Origin: CAYGBW01 sp964348185
GTDB taxonomy: Bacteria > Desulfobacterota > BSN033 > WVXP01
Direction of reading: 5' to 3'
Length of the DNA stretch: 29,101 nucleotides
Assembly (NCBI GenBank): GCA_964348185.1
Contig: CAYGBW010000085.1
Coordinates: forward strand, 1 to 29,101
The notes under the pieces are model-generated. The model did not search any database. It was not told the origin of the DNA and saw only the letters and a list, made by a program, of their open reading frames with translations. Position 1 is the stretch's first letter. The number at the start of each line of letters is the position of its first letter. Made by a program: the position numbers and the translations under genes. Below, one piece after another: positions 13,727-22,521 of this stretch.

Positions 13727-14877
13727 TGGTACGTCTCCTCGATCTTTTCGACCACATAGTCCAATCCATGAACCTGCCCCAGAATTTCAGGGGGCAGGAA
13801 TTCAACGTCGGCGTGGCTGACGGATTCGGCCCTGACATAGGGATAGTATTGACCCGAATTATTTTCCAGCACGAGAATTCGCTTTACAGTGAGAGCCAGG
13901 TCCCGTATCTCTTCCTGGGGAAAGGGCCACGACGTGATGATCCTGAGGTATCCAACATTCAATCCTTTCGATCGGGCCACATGAACCGCCTCTTTTGCGC
14001 AACGAGCCACAGCCCCGTATGCCAACAATGCCAAGTCACACCCATCATAATCAGCCTCGACCTGAACGATCTCATCTCGGTGCTTAAGAATCTTGTCTCT
14101 CAAGCGTCGGATGAAATTGTTCAGGGCCGTAGGGTCAATCAGGTTTCTGTTTCCGTGTTCGTCGTGACAGGAACTGGTGACATGGCTCTTGAACCCTCTG
14201 CCAAATATGGGCATGGGAGCGACGTCTTCATCCAAGAACACTTTGATCTTGCTGAGATCCGCCCCCTCCTCCGGGACCTTTCGATACACCCGGTGGACCT
14301 GATCGGGGTCTGGGATGGTAACCTCCTCTCTCATGTGACCGACGAAGGCATCGGACATGACAAACACAGGGACGCGGTACGTTTCGGCCAGGTTAAAGGC
14401 ATGAACCGTCAGGTCGAACATCTCTTGAGGACTGGAAGGACATAACGCAATAATCTCATAGTCCCCGTGGGAGCCTCGTCGGGGTTGGACCATGTCTCCT
14501 TGAAGGCCCATCGTCGGTGCTCCCGTGGTCGGTCCTCCTCGCTGAACATTGACCAGGACACAGGGGGTTTCGACCCCCACAGCGAATCCGATGTTCTCAA
14601 GCATCAGGCTGATGCCGGGCCCGGACGTGGGGACCAGAACTTTCTTCCCAGTCCAGGAGGCGCCGATCGCCGCACAGATGGCACCGATCTCATCCTCGGT
14701 CTGCAGGAAATACCCCCCCACCTCCAGCAGACGTTTTGCCAGGGTATGCGTAATCTCCGAAGCCGGGGTGATCGGATACCCCGCAGCAAACTCACAACCC
14801 GCAGCGATGGCCCCTTCGGCACACGCCACATTACCCATCATGAAGTGCTTTCCGGTGCGTATCCCTCTCTTTTCCAT
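13723..14877 (-). CDS. korA: 2-oxoacid:ferredoxin oxidoreductase, alpha subunit
   Basis: A 384-residue alpha subunit. The N-terminal pyrimidine-binding domain begins GNVACAEGAIAAGC-FAAGYPITPASEI and continues with EDEIGAICAAIGASW and the TSGPGISLM loop. The VQRGGPTTGAPT segment is the CoA/oxoacid-proximal block of KorA and VorB proteins. The C-terminal domain (LALLAYGAVARCAKEAV) is the transketolase-C-like part. The gene begins 18 bp after korD and overlaps korB by four bases. Order korD-A-B-C is the usual one for 2-oxoglutarate- or branched-chain-type enzymes. Next to a LIV transporter, a branched-chain or other amino-acid-derived 2-oxo acid is a reasonable but unproven substrate. Confidence 0.93.
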   Translation of the reverse strand: MEKRGIRTGKHFMMGNVACAEGAIAAGCEFAAGYPITPASEITHTLAKRLLEVGGYFLQTEDEIGAICAAIGASWTGKKVLVPTSGPGISLMLENIGFAVGVETPCVLVNVQRGGPTTGAPTMGLQGDMVQPRRGSHGDYEIIALCPSSPQEMFDLTVHAFNLAETYRVPVFVMSDAFVGHMREEVTIPDPDQVHRVYRKVPEEGADLSKIKVFLDEDVAPMPIFGRGFKSHVTSSCHDEHGNRNLIDPTALNNFIRRLRDKILKHRDEIVQVEADYDGCDLALLAYGAVARCAKEAVHVARSKGLNVGYLRIITSWPFPQEEIRDLALTVKRILVLENNSGQYYPYVRAESVSHADVEFLPPEILGQVHGLDYVVEKIEETYQ

Positions 14878-14895
14878 CGTTTCAAGAGATCCCTT

Positions 14896-15147
14896 TCATC
14901 GAGACGTTGTTTTCTTTTTGGCCTTTTCGACAATGATCGCCATGTCCGGACAGAAGATCATACAGTTTTCGCATTGGGTACAGGCTTCTTCATCGATGAC
15001 TTTGGGTGGGAAAAAGCCCTTTTCGTTCAACGCGTCACACACCCCGAATACATCCTTTGGACAAACAAATCTGCAGATGCCGCAGTCGGTGACCCCTTTG
15101 CACGCCTCCCTCAATATGAAGACCTTGGCCCCTTTGGTTCCCTCCAT
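14896..15147 (-). CDS. korD: 2-oxoacid:ferredoxin oxidoreductase, delta (ferredoxin) subunit
   Basis: An 83-residue 2x[4Fe-4S] ferredoxin-like subunit that passes electrons out of the complex. The second cluster motif is standard (Cys56-x2-Cys59-x2-Cys62-x3-Cys66-Pro). The first is Cys16-x5-Cys22-x2-Cys25-x3-Cys29-Pro, with a longer first gap than the usual x2. The ATG at 15147 is chosen because GGAAGGAG lies just before it. An in-frame TTG at 15174 lacks such a signal and would overlap livF. The gene follows livF by 16 bp, so transporter and oxidoreductase are in one operon. Confidence 0.9.
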   Translation of the reverse strand: MEGTKGAKVFILREACKGVTDCGICRFVCPKDVFGVCDALNEKGFFPPKVIDEEACTQCENCMIFCPDMAIIVEKAKKKTTSR

Positions 15148-15163
15148 AGCGCTCCTTCCGTTT

Positions 15164-15877
15164 CTACCCTCCAAGGTAGAGGCGCTTTACCTGCTGATTG
15201 TGCATGATTTCCTCGCCCGTTCCCTCAAAGCGCTTCTGCCCCAGTTCCAGGACGATGGCATGATGGGATATGGACAATGCCCTCTTTGCATTCTGCTCAA
15301 CAATGAGGATGGTCGTCCCATCAGCGTTAATATCGTTGATCTTTTCAAATACGGTTTCCGTTGTCCTTGGCGCCAGACCGAGAGACGGTTCATCGAGCAG
15401 GATCAATTTGGGATGGAGCAGCAAGGCCCTTCCCATCTCCAGGATTTGTTGTTCCCCCCCGCTGAGATTGCCAGCCATCTCATCTGCCTTTTCTCGGAGG
15501 ACCGGAAATTTGACCATAACCTCCTCGATGTCGCTCTCGACCTTATCGTCATTGCGGGTAAAGGCACCCATCTCCAGGTTTTCTCTGACCGTCATGGCTG
15601 GGAAGTTACATCTGCCCTGGGGGACGTAAGAGAGTCCCTTTTTCAGTATTTCACCCGATGGGAGGTTGGTGATATCTGAGCCATCAAAGTGATTGCTCCC
15701 CTTGCGGGCCTTGATGAGTCCAAAAATCCCCTTGAACAGAGTCGATTTCCCTGCGCCATTTGGCCCGATGATGCATGCAATCTCATGGCGCCTTATCTGA
15801 ACCGATACGCCTCTGATGATATCAATCTCGCCATAACCCGTGACGTAATCCCTGATTTCCAGTATAACATCATCCAT
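15164..15877 (-). CDS. livF: Branched-chain-type ABC transporter ATP-binding protein LivF
   Basis: A 237-residue ATPase of the LIV/HAAT importer family. Walker A is GPNGAGKST (38-46), the signature is LSGGEQQILEMGRAL, and Walker B is LILLDEPSLGLAP, the sequence typical of LivF. YVPQGRCNFPAMTVRENLEMG is the Q-loop region. The ATG at 15877 gives the family length; a TTG at 15892 is an alternative. It lies 72 bp after livG and 16 bp before korD. It would work as a heterodimer with LivG on the LivH/LivM permease. Confidence 0.93.
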   Translation of the reverse strand: MDDVILEIRDYVTGYGEIDIIRGVSVQIRRHEIACIIGPNGAGKSTLFKGIFGLIKARKGSNHFDGSDITNLPSGEILKKGLSYVPQGRCNFPAMTVRENLEMGAFTRNDDKVESDIEEVMVKFPVLREKADEMAGNLSGGEQQILEMGRALLLHPKLILLDEPSLGLAPRTTETVFEKINDINADGTTILIVEQNAKRALSISHHAIVLELGQKRFEGTGEEIMHNQQVKRLYLGG

Positions 15878-15949
15878 GATCCCTTTACCCAATATCGATG
15901 TTTACGGTGAATTCATCAAATCCAATTACGGTGATGAGTGCCATAACCC

Positions 15950-16705
15950 CTATGCCCCAAAATAGGCCTCTATGACATCATCGTTATTCTTAATCTCTTC
16001 GGGCCTTCCCTCGGCGATCTTTTCACCATAGTTGAGAACAACAATCCGATTACATAATTCCATGACGACATCCATGTTGTGTTCGATGATACAGAATGTA
16101 TACCCTTGCCTGTTCAGTTGAGTGATGTGATCCATCATCTTTCTGATCATGGTTGGATTTACCGCAGCTGCAGGCTCATCGAGCAACACCAGTTCAGGGT
16201 TGGCCATAAACGCCATGGCGAACTCCAGGAGTTTGTGTTGTCCATAGGAGAGGTGTCCGGCCAAATTGTCCTTGAGAAAGGCGATATTTACAAAATCCAG
16301 TAGTTCCAAAGCCCTTTCCCGGGCTTGTTTCTCAAGACGTCTGACATAGGGAGTCCTAAATATGGATGACAGTATCCGTTCTCCCTGGTGCTGCTGCATG
16401 GCGAGAAGCATGTTTTCCATCACGGTCATCTGGGGAAATATTCTGATGATCTGAAAAGTCCGGCTCACCCCTTTCAGGGCGATTTCATGGGTCTTCAGGT
16501 CGGTAATATCCTCTCCCTTAAACTTAACCCGTCCTCCGGTAACCGGAAGGACACCGGTGGCGCAATTGAACAGGGTGGTCTTGCCTGACCCGTTCGGTCC
16601 GATAAGACCGACGATTTCCCCCTTATTGACTTGGAAGTCCACCCTGTCGAGGGCAGTGAGACCGAAAAAATTCTTGGTCAATTCAATCGTTTCCAGCAGT
16701 ATCAC
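15950..16705 (-). CDS. livG: Branched-chain-type ABC transporter ATP-binding protein LivG
   Basis: A 251-residue ATPase, the LivG partner. Walker A is GPNGSGKTT (36-44). The signature is LSYGQHKLLE and Walker B is LVLLDEPAAAVNP. CIIEHNMDVVMELC carries the switch histidine and the LivG-type C-terminal extension. The start is GTG at 16705, overlapping the livM stop (GTGA), a typical coupled junction within liv operons. Ligand specificity is set by the binding protein and the permease, not here. Confidence 0.93.
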   Translation of the reverse strand: MILLETIELTKNFFGLTALDRVDFQVNKGEIVGLIGPNGSGKTTLFNCATGVLPVTGGRVKFKGEDITDLKTHEIALKGVSRTFQIIRIFPQMTVMENMLLAMQQHQGERILSSIFRTPYVRRLEKQARERALELLDFVNIAFLKDNLAGHLSYGQHKLLEFAMAFMANPELVLLDEPAAAVNPTMIRKMMDHITQLNRQGYTFCIIEHNMDVVMELCNRIVVLNYGEKIAEGRPEEIKNNDDVIEAYFGA

Positions 16706-17664
16706 CCCGTTCTCACCTTCCTTTTCGCGAGAATCTCGTTGATCTTGCCTCCGATACCCCCGGGCATAAAGACGATTGTGAGGAGTAGGATGAAGCCATA
16801 GATGACATCCCTGAATTCAGGCGTAATCCTGAGATATTCAGGAATGAACGTAAACGCTATGGCGCCGATGATGACGCCATGGATGGTACCGGAGCCCCCG
16901 AGGATGACCATGATCAGAAGCATGGTAATATAGTAGAAATCGGTAAACTCAGGACCGAGAAAAGCGATATAGTGGGCCGTAAAACTCCCCGCAATTCCTG
17001 CGAAGAATGCCCCGATGGCGAAGGCAATCATTCGATACTTGAATGCATTGACTCCCAGCGTTTCCGCGAGAACCTCATTCTCCCTGATGGAAAGCAAGGC
17101 ACGACCCACCCGGGAGTGTATCAGTAGGTAGATAAAGGCACAGGTAATGATCACCAAAACCAGCACAAAATAGTAATAGTCCGAAAGAGTTTCGATGTGT
17201 ATTGCCCCCACGAAGGGGATGTCAATGACCGGCCTCGGAACTCCGGGGATTCCCATGGGTCCCTTTGTCAGGCTAACCCAGTTTATCCATACCGCCTTCA
17301 TGATCAGGGTGAAGGCCAGGGTCACAATGGCAAAGGAATGATAGGAGAGTCTCAGGGCTGGGAAGCCCACTGCCAATGCGACGATCAATGCGAGAATCCC
17401 GGCAATCGGAAAAGCGACAATGAAGGGAACATCCAGTCTCATCACCAAGAGAACAGAGGTGTAAGCACCGACTCCATAAAAGGCCGGATGTGCCAGGGAT
17501 AACATCCCAAGGTATCCCACGACGATATCATAACTCAAAGCGAAAATAATGTAGATCCCCGAATAGATGAGGAGATGCATTACGTAGGATGAGGTGACAA
17601 AAGATGGAATTCCCAGTAGGAAAGCTCCCACTGCGATGACTATCACGAGCTTGAAGACCTTCAT
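16702..17664 (-). CDS. livM: Branched-chain-type ABC transporter permease LivM
   Basis: A 320-residue inner-membrane permease with about nine to ten hydrophobic segments. The LivM signature region LSLAHPAFYGVGAYTSVLL is near residues 60-80, and SIRENEVLAETLGVNAFKYRM is the cytoplasmic coupling loop. Two starts are close (ATG at 17670 and 17664). I prefer 17664 because AGGGA then lies at a normal distance. A much longer open frame upstream only reads livH out of frame. It begins just after the livH stop. Confidence 0.9.
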   Translation of the reverse strand: MKVFKLVIVIAVGAFLLGIPSFVTSSYVMHLLIYSGIYIIFALSYDIVVGYLGMLSLAHPAFYGVGAYTSVLLVMRLDVPFIVAFPIAGILALIVALAVGFPALRLSYHSFAIVTLAFTLIMKAVWINWVSLTKGPMGIPGVPRPVIDIPFVGAIHIETLSDYYYFVLVLVIITCAFIYLLIHSRVGRALLSIRENEVLAETLGVNAFKYRMIAFAIGAFFAGIAGSFTAHYIAFLGPEFTDFYYITMLLIMVILGGSGTIHGVIIGAIAFTFIPEYLRITPEFRDVIYGFILLLTIVFMPGGIGGKINEILAKRKVRTG

Positions 17665-17675
17665 CTCCATCTTCC

Positions 17676-18551
17676 CTATATGCCTACTTTCCTCCCGAAT
17701 ATCCCATGGGGTCTCCAAAGCAGGATAATGATCATCACCACAAAGGCAAATACATCCTTGTACTGAAGCGAAACGTAGGCCGTGGCAAAACTCTCGACCA
17801 TTGCCAGGATAAATGCAGCATAGATTGTGCCCTTGACATTGCCGAATCCCCCCATGATCACCGCGGCAAAGCATTTCAAGACCAACAGCAATCCCATTAC
17901 GGGATGGATAGACATGACGGGTGCCACAAGGGCGCCCCCAAAACCAGAGAGTCCCGCACCCAGTGCGAAGGAAATTGTTGAGATTCGCGCAACATCGATG
18001 CCAATGACTCGGCACGCCTCTTTATTCTGAGAGACAGCCCGCATGGCCTTTCCCGTCTTTGTCTTCTGAATGAAATAATGGAGGGCAATGAAAATAGTGA
18101 AAGCAAAGATGATGATCATGAGTCTCTGAAAGACAATAACAATTCCGAATATATGGATGTTCATACTGGCAAGTTCAATTATAATTGTGCGAGGGTTGGG
18201 GGTCCACAGGACGATGGCTCCGTTTTGCAAGATGATCGATATTCCAAGGGTTGACAGGATGGGTAGTTGCCATGCCCTTCCGATTAAGGGGCGGATGGCA
18301 AATCTTTCGACAATCAATCCAATGATGATCATTACAAAAACGGAAACCCCTATGGCAAGGGGATAGGGGATCTGAGAGAGGGAAAGGAGAAACGCGAAGT
18401 ACGCGAGGTACGCCCCCACCATGTAGAACTCTCCCTGGGCGAAATTGACCACCTCGAGGATACCGAAGACAATGGTAAGACCCACGGCGACCAACGCGTA
18501 AATCGCACCAAAGGAAATGCCATTGACGATGAGCTGTAGGACTGTTTCCAT
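17676..18551 (-). CDS. livH: Branched-chain-type ABC transporter permease LivH
   Basis: A 291-residue inner-membrane permease of the LIV/HAAT family. It opens METVLQLIVNGISFGAIYAL and has the LivH block VGLTIVFGILEVVNFAQGEF. The coupling loop is TKTGKAMRAVSQNKEACRVIGID, and the C-terminal helices end LLWRPHGIFGRKVGI. The ATG at 18551 has AAAAGGA upstream and matches the family N-terminus; codons upstream of it do not look like protein. It is preceded by a hairpin separating it from the binding-protein gene. Confidence 0.92.
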   Translation of the reverse strand: METVLQLIVNGISFGAIYALVAVGLTIVFGILEVVNFAQGEFYMVGAYLAYFAFLLSLSQIPYPLAIGVSVFVMIIIGLIVERFAIRPLIGRAWQLPILSTLGISIILQNGAIVLWTPNPRTIIIELASMNIHIFGIVIVFQRLMIIIFAFTIFIALHYFIQKTKTGKAMRAVSQNKEACRVIGIDVARISTISFALGAGLSGFGGALVAPVMSIHPVMGLLLVLKCFAAVIMGGFGNVKGTIYAAFILAMVESFATAYVSLQYKDVFAFVVMIIILLWRPHGIFGRKVGI

Positions 18552-18598
18552 ATCTGAACGTCCTTTTCCCCCATGGTTCGCTAATGGCACAAATCTGA

Positions 18599-18642
18599 GG
18601 GGCAGGCCATGTCTCCACTTCCGTCAAGACATATCCTGCCCC
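18599..18642 (-). promoter_or_regulatory. Intercistronic hairpin between livK and livH
   Basis: A long stem lies in the 150-bp gap: GGGGCAGG pairs with CCTGCCCC (18599-18606 with 18635-18642), then a 2x2 mismatch, then ATGTCT with AGACAT (18609-18614 with 18627-18632) around a 12-nt loop. On the minus strand it is not followed by a T-run, so it is not a classical terminator. Such structures after binding-protein genes often protect the upstream mRNA or reduce read-through, giving more binding protein than permease. That role is inferred. Confidence 0.55.
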
Positions 18643-18701
18643 AACAAACCTGTGAATCTTCAGTTATCAAAACGTGGGGTTACCCTTTTCGGTTCTCCTC
18701 C

Positions 18702-19877
18702 TTACTTTTTGGCTTTCTCTTCCCAATAACCGGTAGGTCGGTCAACCTGTACCTCCTTGACAACCTTGACCTTGCCATCCGTGATTTTCGCGATGACAAC
18801 CCATGTCCATGCCTGATTATGGTCGTCAAACTTCACGTGTCCAGAGATCGTGTCCATATCAACCTTCTCTAAGCCTCTCTGGATCCCAGCAGATGTGGCG
18901 TCTCCGGATATCCTGATGGCCTCGGCGATCAACTGAACACCCACATAGCCATAGGCTGATGGTTCAATCGGATCGTATCCCCACCGAGCAATGTAGTCCT
19001 CCTCAAATTTCTTGTTCATCGGCCTGTCTATACCGGGATACCACGACTCGCTTCCGATAAGACCCTCGGCAACGTCTTTCCCCACGAGTTTGACAAACTG
19101 TTCGTTGACCATGTCGCCCTGGTTGAATACGGGCTGCGTCATGCCGAGTTCGGCATACTGCTTCATAATGACAGCACCACTTGTTGTCCTGGCAGCTACG
19201 AAGAGGGAGCTTGGGTTTAAACCTTTGATTTTTGTAAGTACAGGCAGAAAATTCGTTTCCCCTTCATCATAATAGTCAATACTCAGGACTTTGCCCCCTT
19301 CTGACTCCATCACTTTCTTGAATGACGCAGCCACACCACGGCCCCAGTCATCATTGACCATGAGATAGGACGATGTCGGTCCTCCTAATTCTACGATCAT
19401 CTTGGCAAAAACCAACGCATTGATGTCATCGGGGAGATTCGGACGGAAGAGCCATTTGTTGCCACCCACACCTGCTCTTTCCGTGATCTTGGGATTTGTC
19501 GAGGTTTCGACGACATTGGGAACCTTTTCCTGTTTGTTAATGGGCATGGCAGCCAGGGTGGCCGAGCTGCAGAGATGCCCGATTGTGGCGACGACCTTAT
19601 CCCTGGAAATGACCTTTCTTGTCGCTGAAGCCGATTCGGCTGGGTTGCACTTGTCGTCTGCCGCATACAACTTGATGGGCCGCCCCAGGAGTCCTCCAGC
19701 AGCGTTGATCTGTTCCACGGCCAATGTTACGCCTTTCATTGCTTCGTTTCCCACAATTGAGACTGAGCCCGTCAGGGGACCGACATAGGCAATCCTGATC
19801 GGTTCTGCAGCAAAGATAAAGGATGAGAAACAGATTAACGTCAATGCCATAGTCATAACGATTATGCTTTTTCTCAT
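18702..19877 (-). CDS. livK: Branched-chain-type ABC transporter substrate-binding protein LivK
   Basis: A 391-residue periplasmic binding protein (Peripla_BP_6). The signal peptide ends near FIFAA, followed by EPIRIAYVGPLTGSVSIVGNEAMKG, and the fold continues with GLLGRPIKLYAADD and VVATIGHLCSSATLA. Two ATGs are 6 bp apart (19883 and 19877). The second is better spaced from GGAGGG. As the first gene of the liv set it is the ligand-determining component of the LivKHMGF transporter. It is clearly different from the orphan binding protein at 2106-3299. A ligand cannot be assigned; despite the family name these proteins also bind aromatic and carboxylic acids. Confidence 0.92.
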   Translation of the reverse strand: MRKSIIVMTMALTLICFSSFIFAAEPIRIAYVGPLTGSVSIVGNEAMKGVTLAVEQINAAGGLLGRPIKLYAADDKCNPAESASATRKVISRDKVVATIGHLCSSATLAAMPINKQEKVPNVVETSTNPKITERAGVGGNKWLFRPNLPDDINALVFAKMIVELGGPTSSYLMVNDDWGRGVAASFKKVMESEGGKVLSIDYYDEGETNFLPVLTKIKGLNPSSLFVAARTTSGAVIMKQYAELGMTQPVFNQGDMVNEQFVKLVGKDVAEGLIGSESWYPGIDRPMNKKFEEDYIARWGYDPIEPSAYGYVGVQLIAEAIRISGDATSAGIQRGLEKVDMDTISGHVKFDDHNQAWTWVVIAKITDGKVKVVKEVQVDRPTGYWEEKAKK

Positions 19878-19960
19878 GATCATTTCCCTCCGTATTTCTT
19901 ATACTGGATTTTTCACACCTCAACACCCATTGATCTCGTCCCCTTTTATCACCTCCTTCC

Positions 19961-20674
19961 CTAGAATTCCTGCAGTAGCCTTCCGAAACCAGGGATAGAG
20001 TCACTGCATCCGATGGTTCGGAGAGCCGCCCAGAACGTAGCCTGATTGCTTGTGACCACAGGTTTCTTACAGTCCTCCTCCAGGCGTTCGATGATATCGA
20101 AGGTTCGGTAGTTCGTACAGCTCACAAAAATCGCCTGGGCCGACGGATTGTCCAGGCTTTTGACAAATCGGTAGGTATTCCCAGGCATTTCACACCCGAT
20201 GAGAAAGGCATCGGTGATCCCCAAACCTTTGATCGCAAGGACCTCGAAACCATTCTCTTCGAAGAAGCGCTTCTCCAGTCGATTAATCTCTTCAGGATAG
20301 GGGGTGGCGATGACGAGTCTCTTGACCTTGAGGTTCTTTAAGGCCTCTACGACAGCCCCGGATGTGGTCACGGATGGAACGTGAGCGGTTTTCTCGATGA
20401 GTTCTCTCAGTTCACCTTCACCTCTTCCTCCCTGAATAAAACTGCCAGCCGTGCACGTGAAGGCAACGACATCAACATGGGCGCTCGCCAGTTCATCGGT
20501 CGCCCTTTCCACATGTTTGATCAACCCCAGGGTATCATCATAATCAGACTTCGTATTTCTCATCCTCGCGGCGAAACTCGCTATTCCCTCCGGAGCGATC
20601 CGATTCATTTCGGGTTCTGCAACGGTGTTCACCGAGGGAACCAGCAAACCAATCCTCCCCCGCCAGCCATACAT
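19961..20674 (-). CDS. Maleate isomerase / arylmalonate decarboxylase-like enzyme (Asp/Glu racemase superfamily)
   Basis: A 237-residue protein of the Asp/Glu racemase fold, in the maleate cis-trans isomerase/arylmalonate decarboxylase branch. The N-terminal block GRIGLLVPSVNTVAEPEM is typical. Both catalytic-type cysteines are present: Cys74 in AFTCTAGSF and Cys186 in FVSCTNYRT, which corresponds to the two-cysteine arrangement of maleate isomerase; arylmalonate decarboxylases have only one. GGGGGAAG precedes the ATG at 20674. The frame is open 54 bp further but without a ribosome-binding site. It is located between the aminotransferase and livK in a co-directional cluster. Isomerisation of a cis-unsaturated diacid or racemisation are the family options. 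Confidence 0.85.
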   Translation of the reverse strand: MYGWRGRIGLLVPSVNTVAEPEMNRIAPEGIASFAARMRNTKSDYDDTLGLIKHVERATDELASAHVDVVAFTCTAGSFIQGGRGEGELRELIEKTAHVPSVTTSGAVVEALKNLKVKRLVIATPYPEEINRLEKRFFEENGFEVLAIKGLGITDAFLIGCEMPGNTYRFVKSLDNPSAQAIFVSCTNYRTFDIIERLEEDCKKPVVTSNQATFWAALRTIGCSDSIPGFGRLLQEF

Positions 20675-20880
20675 ATTCACTTCCCCCTTATCCCATCGAT
20701 TTCTGAAGCGAAGACAACCCGCCTGCACCCTCGAGCACGGTCTCTCAGTGGTATGACTGCTTGGCGTGTACCGATCAACGAATAGGCGTGAGTTACGCTT
20801 TGCCGGTTACCGTTCCAGCCTTCAGTGCTCATCCTGGGAGAGCGTTCTATTCTAATGAATTCGATGAGAAGAGTCAACCC

Positions 20881-22110
20881 CTATTCTAGGTTCCCTCCCC
20901 GAAAGATGGCAGAGGCAGCTTCGACACCTCGCCCCAATTCACTCAAATAACCGACGTCTTTCAGTGCTCCTTCAAATGCCCTGAGGGTGGGCAAGATAAA
21001 ATCAGGAGATGCGACGATGCCCATGTGCCCGATGCGCCAGGTGCTGGTTGCGAGCTTCTCAAGACCCCCCGATATCATGACACCGTACTTCTCTTTCATA
21101 ATATCCAGTACCTTTTTGGAATCAATCCCTTCTGGAACCTTTATCGCTGTGACCGTATGGGAGGCAATTTCACTCTCCCCAAATGCCTCGAGGCCGAGCG
21201 CCCTGACGGCCTCTCTCACAGCCTTTCCAGAGATGTGGTGACGCCTGAATCGATTCTCAATCCCTTCTTCCAGAATCATTGCGACGGCTTCCTGAAGGGC
21301 AAAGACGAGATGCACGGGCATGGTTATCGGCTGTCTGCGGAAACCGAAGACCAAGTCTCCACCCCGTTCAGGGGGGATCCACATTTTCTTCCACCGGTAC
21401 AAATCATAGGCAAAGTCCATCGCAGGTCTCTTTCTCTCTTCCATGACCTTCCATGCCTTCTGGCTGACCGACAAAATCGCCAGCCCTATAGGGGCTGCCA
21501 GGCATTTCTGAGATGCGGTCGAGTTTATGTCTATCCCCCACGCATCGGTTTTAACATCCACACCACCCAGGGAAGAGACTGAGTCCACGATAAACAGCAC
21601 ATCGTATCGCTTCGTCAGCTCGCCCAGCTCCTGAATCGGATACATACACCCGGTCGTGGTCTCATTGTGGACAACCGTAATGGCCTTGAAACCCCCCTCA
21701 GCGAGGATCGTCTCCACTTTATGGAGATCAAGATTCTTCCCCCATTCGACCGGGTACTCTACGGCCTTTCCCCCGATGCGATCGACCATCTCCTTCATCC
21801 ACGGTCCAAATATCCCGGCGGTAATGGAGAGGACTTTGTCTCCTGGCTCGATCAGGCTATTGATCGCGGCCTGATGCCCAACTCTGCCCGAACCCGGGAC
21901 CGCGATGATTTCGTTTTCTGTTTGAAATATTTCACGCATCTGGAGCAGGGTGTTGTCCAGGACATCTACATTGAATTTGGGATCGTGGTGATTGTAGCTT
22001 TGCTTGATCATGGCAAAGATGACTCTCCATGGAATCTCTGTAGGGCCTGGAATCATCAACAGAGGTTTCTCTCTGGCCTGGGAAAACAGTTTTTCAGAAT
22101 CCAACTCCAT
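20881..22110 (-). CDS. Class-V aminotransferase (alanine-glyoxylate / serine-pyruvate type)
   Basis: A 409-residue PLP enzyme of fold type I, class V. It opens with the family hallmark MIPGPTEIPWRV (19-30). PGSGRVGHQAAINSL (72-86) is the phosphate-binding region, VDSVSSLGG holds the PLP-ring Asp176, and the Schiff-base lysine is Lys202 in STASQKCLAAP. The C-terminal domain ends with STWRIGHMG, also typical. A strong GGAGGTG ribosome-binding site precedes the ATG. It is the first gene of the cluster after the repeat element at 22208-22512. It would move an amino group between an amino acid and glyoxylate or pyruvate, producing a 2-oxo acid that the downstream Kor could use; that link is inferred. 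Confidence 0.9.
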   Translation of the reverse strand: MELDSEKLFSQAREKPLLMIPGPTEIPWRVIFAMIKQSYNHHDPKFNVDVLDNTLLQMREIFQTENEIIAVPGSGRVGHQAAINSLIEPGDKVLSITAGIFGPWMKEMVDRIGGKAVEYPVEWGKNLDLHKVETILAEGGFKAITVVHNETTTGCMYPIQELGELTKRYDVLFIVDSVSSLGGVDVKTDAWGIDINSTASQKCLAAPIGLAILSVSQKAWKVMEERKRPAMDFAYDLYRWKKMWIPPERGGDLVFGFRRQPITMPVHLVFALQEAVAMILEEGIENRFRRHHISGKAVREAVRALGLEAFGESEIASHTVTAIKVPEGIDSKKVLDIMKEKYGVMISGGLEKLATSTWRIGHMGIVASPDFILPTLRAFEGALKDVGYLSELGRGVEAASAIFRGGNLE

Positions 22111-22207
22111 TTTACACCTCCGTGCTTTCGATTGTGACTGTCCGATCTATTTCGCCTCTGACATGCAGTAATGATTGAATGCCCCAACGACTGGGTAGTT
22201 AGTGGAG

Positions 22208-22512
22208 TGTCTAATAATTACTTGCACAATTTAAGCGATCGCAGGGTAACCTGAGAACCGACATTTTAAATACGAAATTCGAATATCGAAATGCGAAACA
22301 AATCCGAATATCAAATGACCAAAATCGACTCGGCGACTCGACTGAGCGGCTCACGCTGAGCTCGTCGCAGGCCCAAACATGTTTAGAGCATTAGAAAATT
22401 CGAGTTTTGATATTGTTTCGAGTTTCGAATTTCGTGCTTCGAGTTTTGAATTTTGACGTCTCAAAACTTACGATCAGTTTAAGTGTAACTTTTGTAAACT
22501 ACTTTTGGGACC
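22208..22512. mobile_element. MITE-like repeat, copy 2 (compact form)
   Basis: A 305-bp relative of the element at 10453-10871. Its left end has a decayed TGTCTAA and its right end has TTGGGACC (22505-22512). The blocks from ACCGACAT to AAATCGAC and from TTTCGAATTTCGTGC to TACGATCAGTTT are almost identical to copy 1. It lacks the nested CTTCGAC-GCTCAGGA units of copy 1. It has no coding capacity. It accounts for most of the 22111-22521 intergenic region; the remainder (22111-22207) is a leader for the aminotransferase gene with no clear promoter that I can name. Confidence 0.7.
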
Positions 22513-22521
22513 TAATACAGG

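Noticed and set aside
17665..18015. N-terminal extension of livM
   Set aside because: The extra residues are livH read in another frame and do not resemble a membrane permease. The family N-terminus fits the start at 17664.
19898..19930. A five-codon leader peptide (M-G-V-E-V) with two valine codons ahead of livK, suggesting attenuation
   Set aside because: The nearby AAGGAGGTGA is 18 bases from its ATG, there are only two valine codons, and I see no alternating terminator/antiterminator pair.
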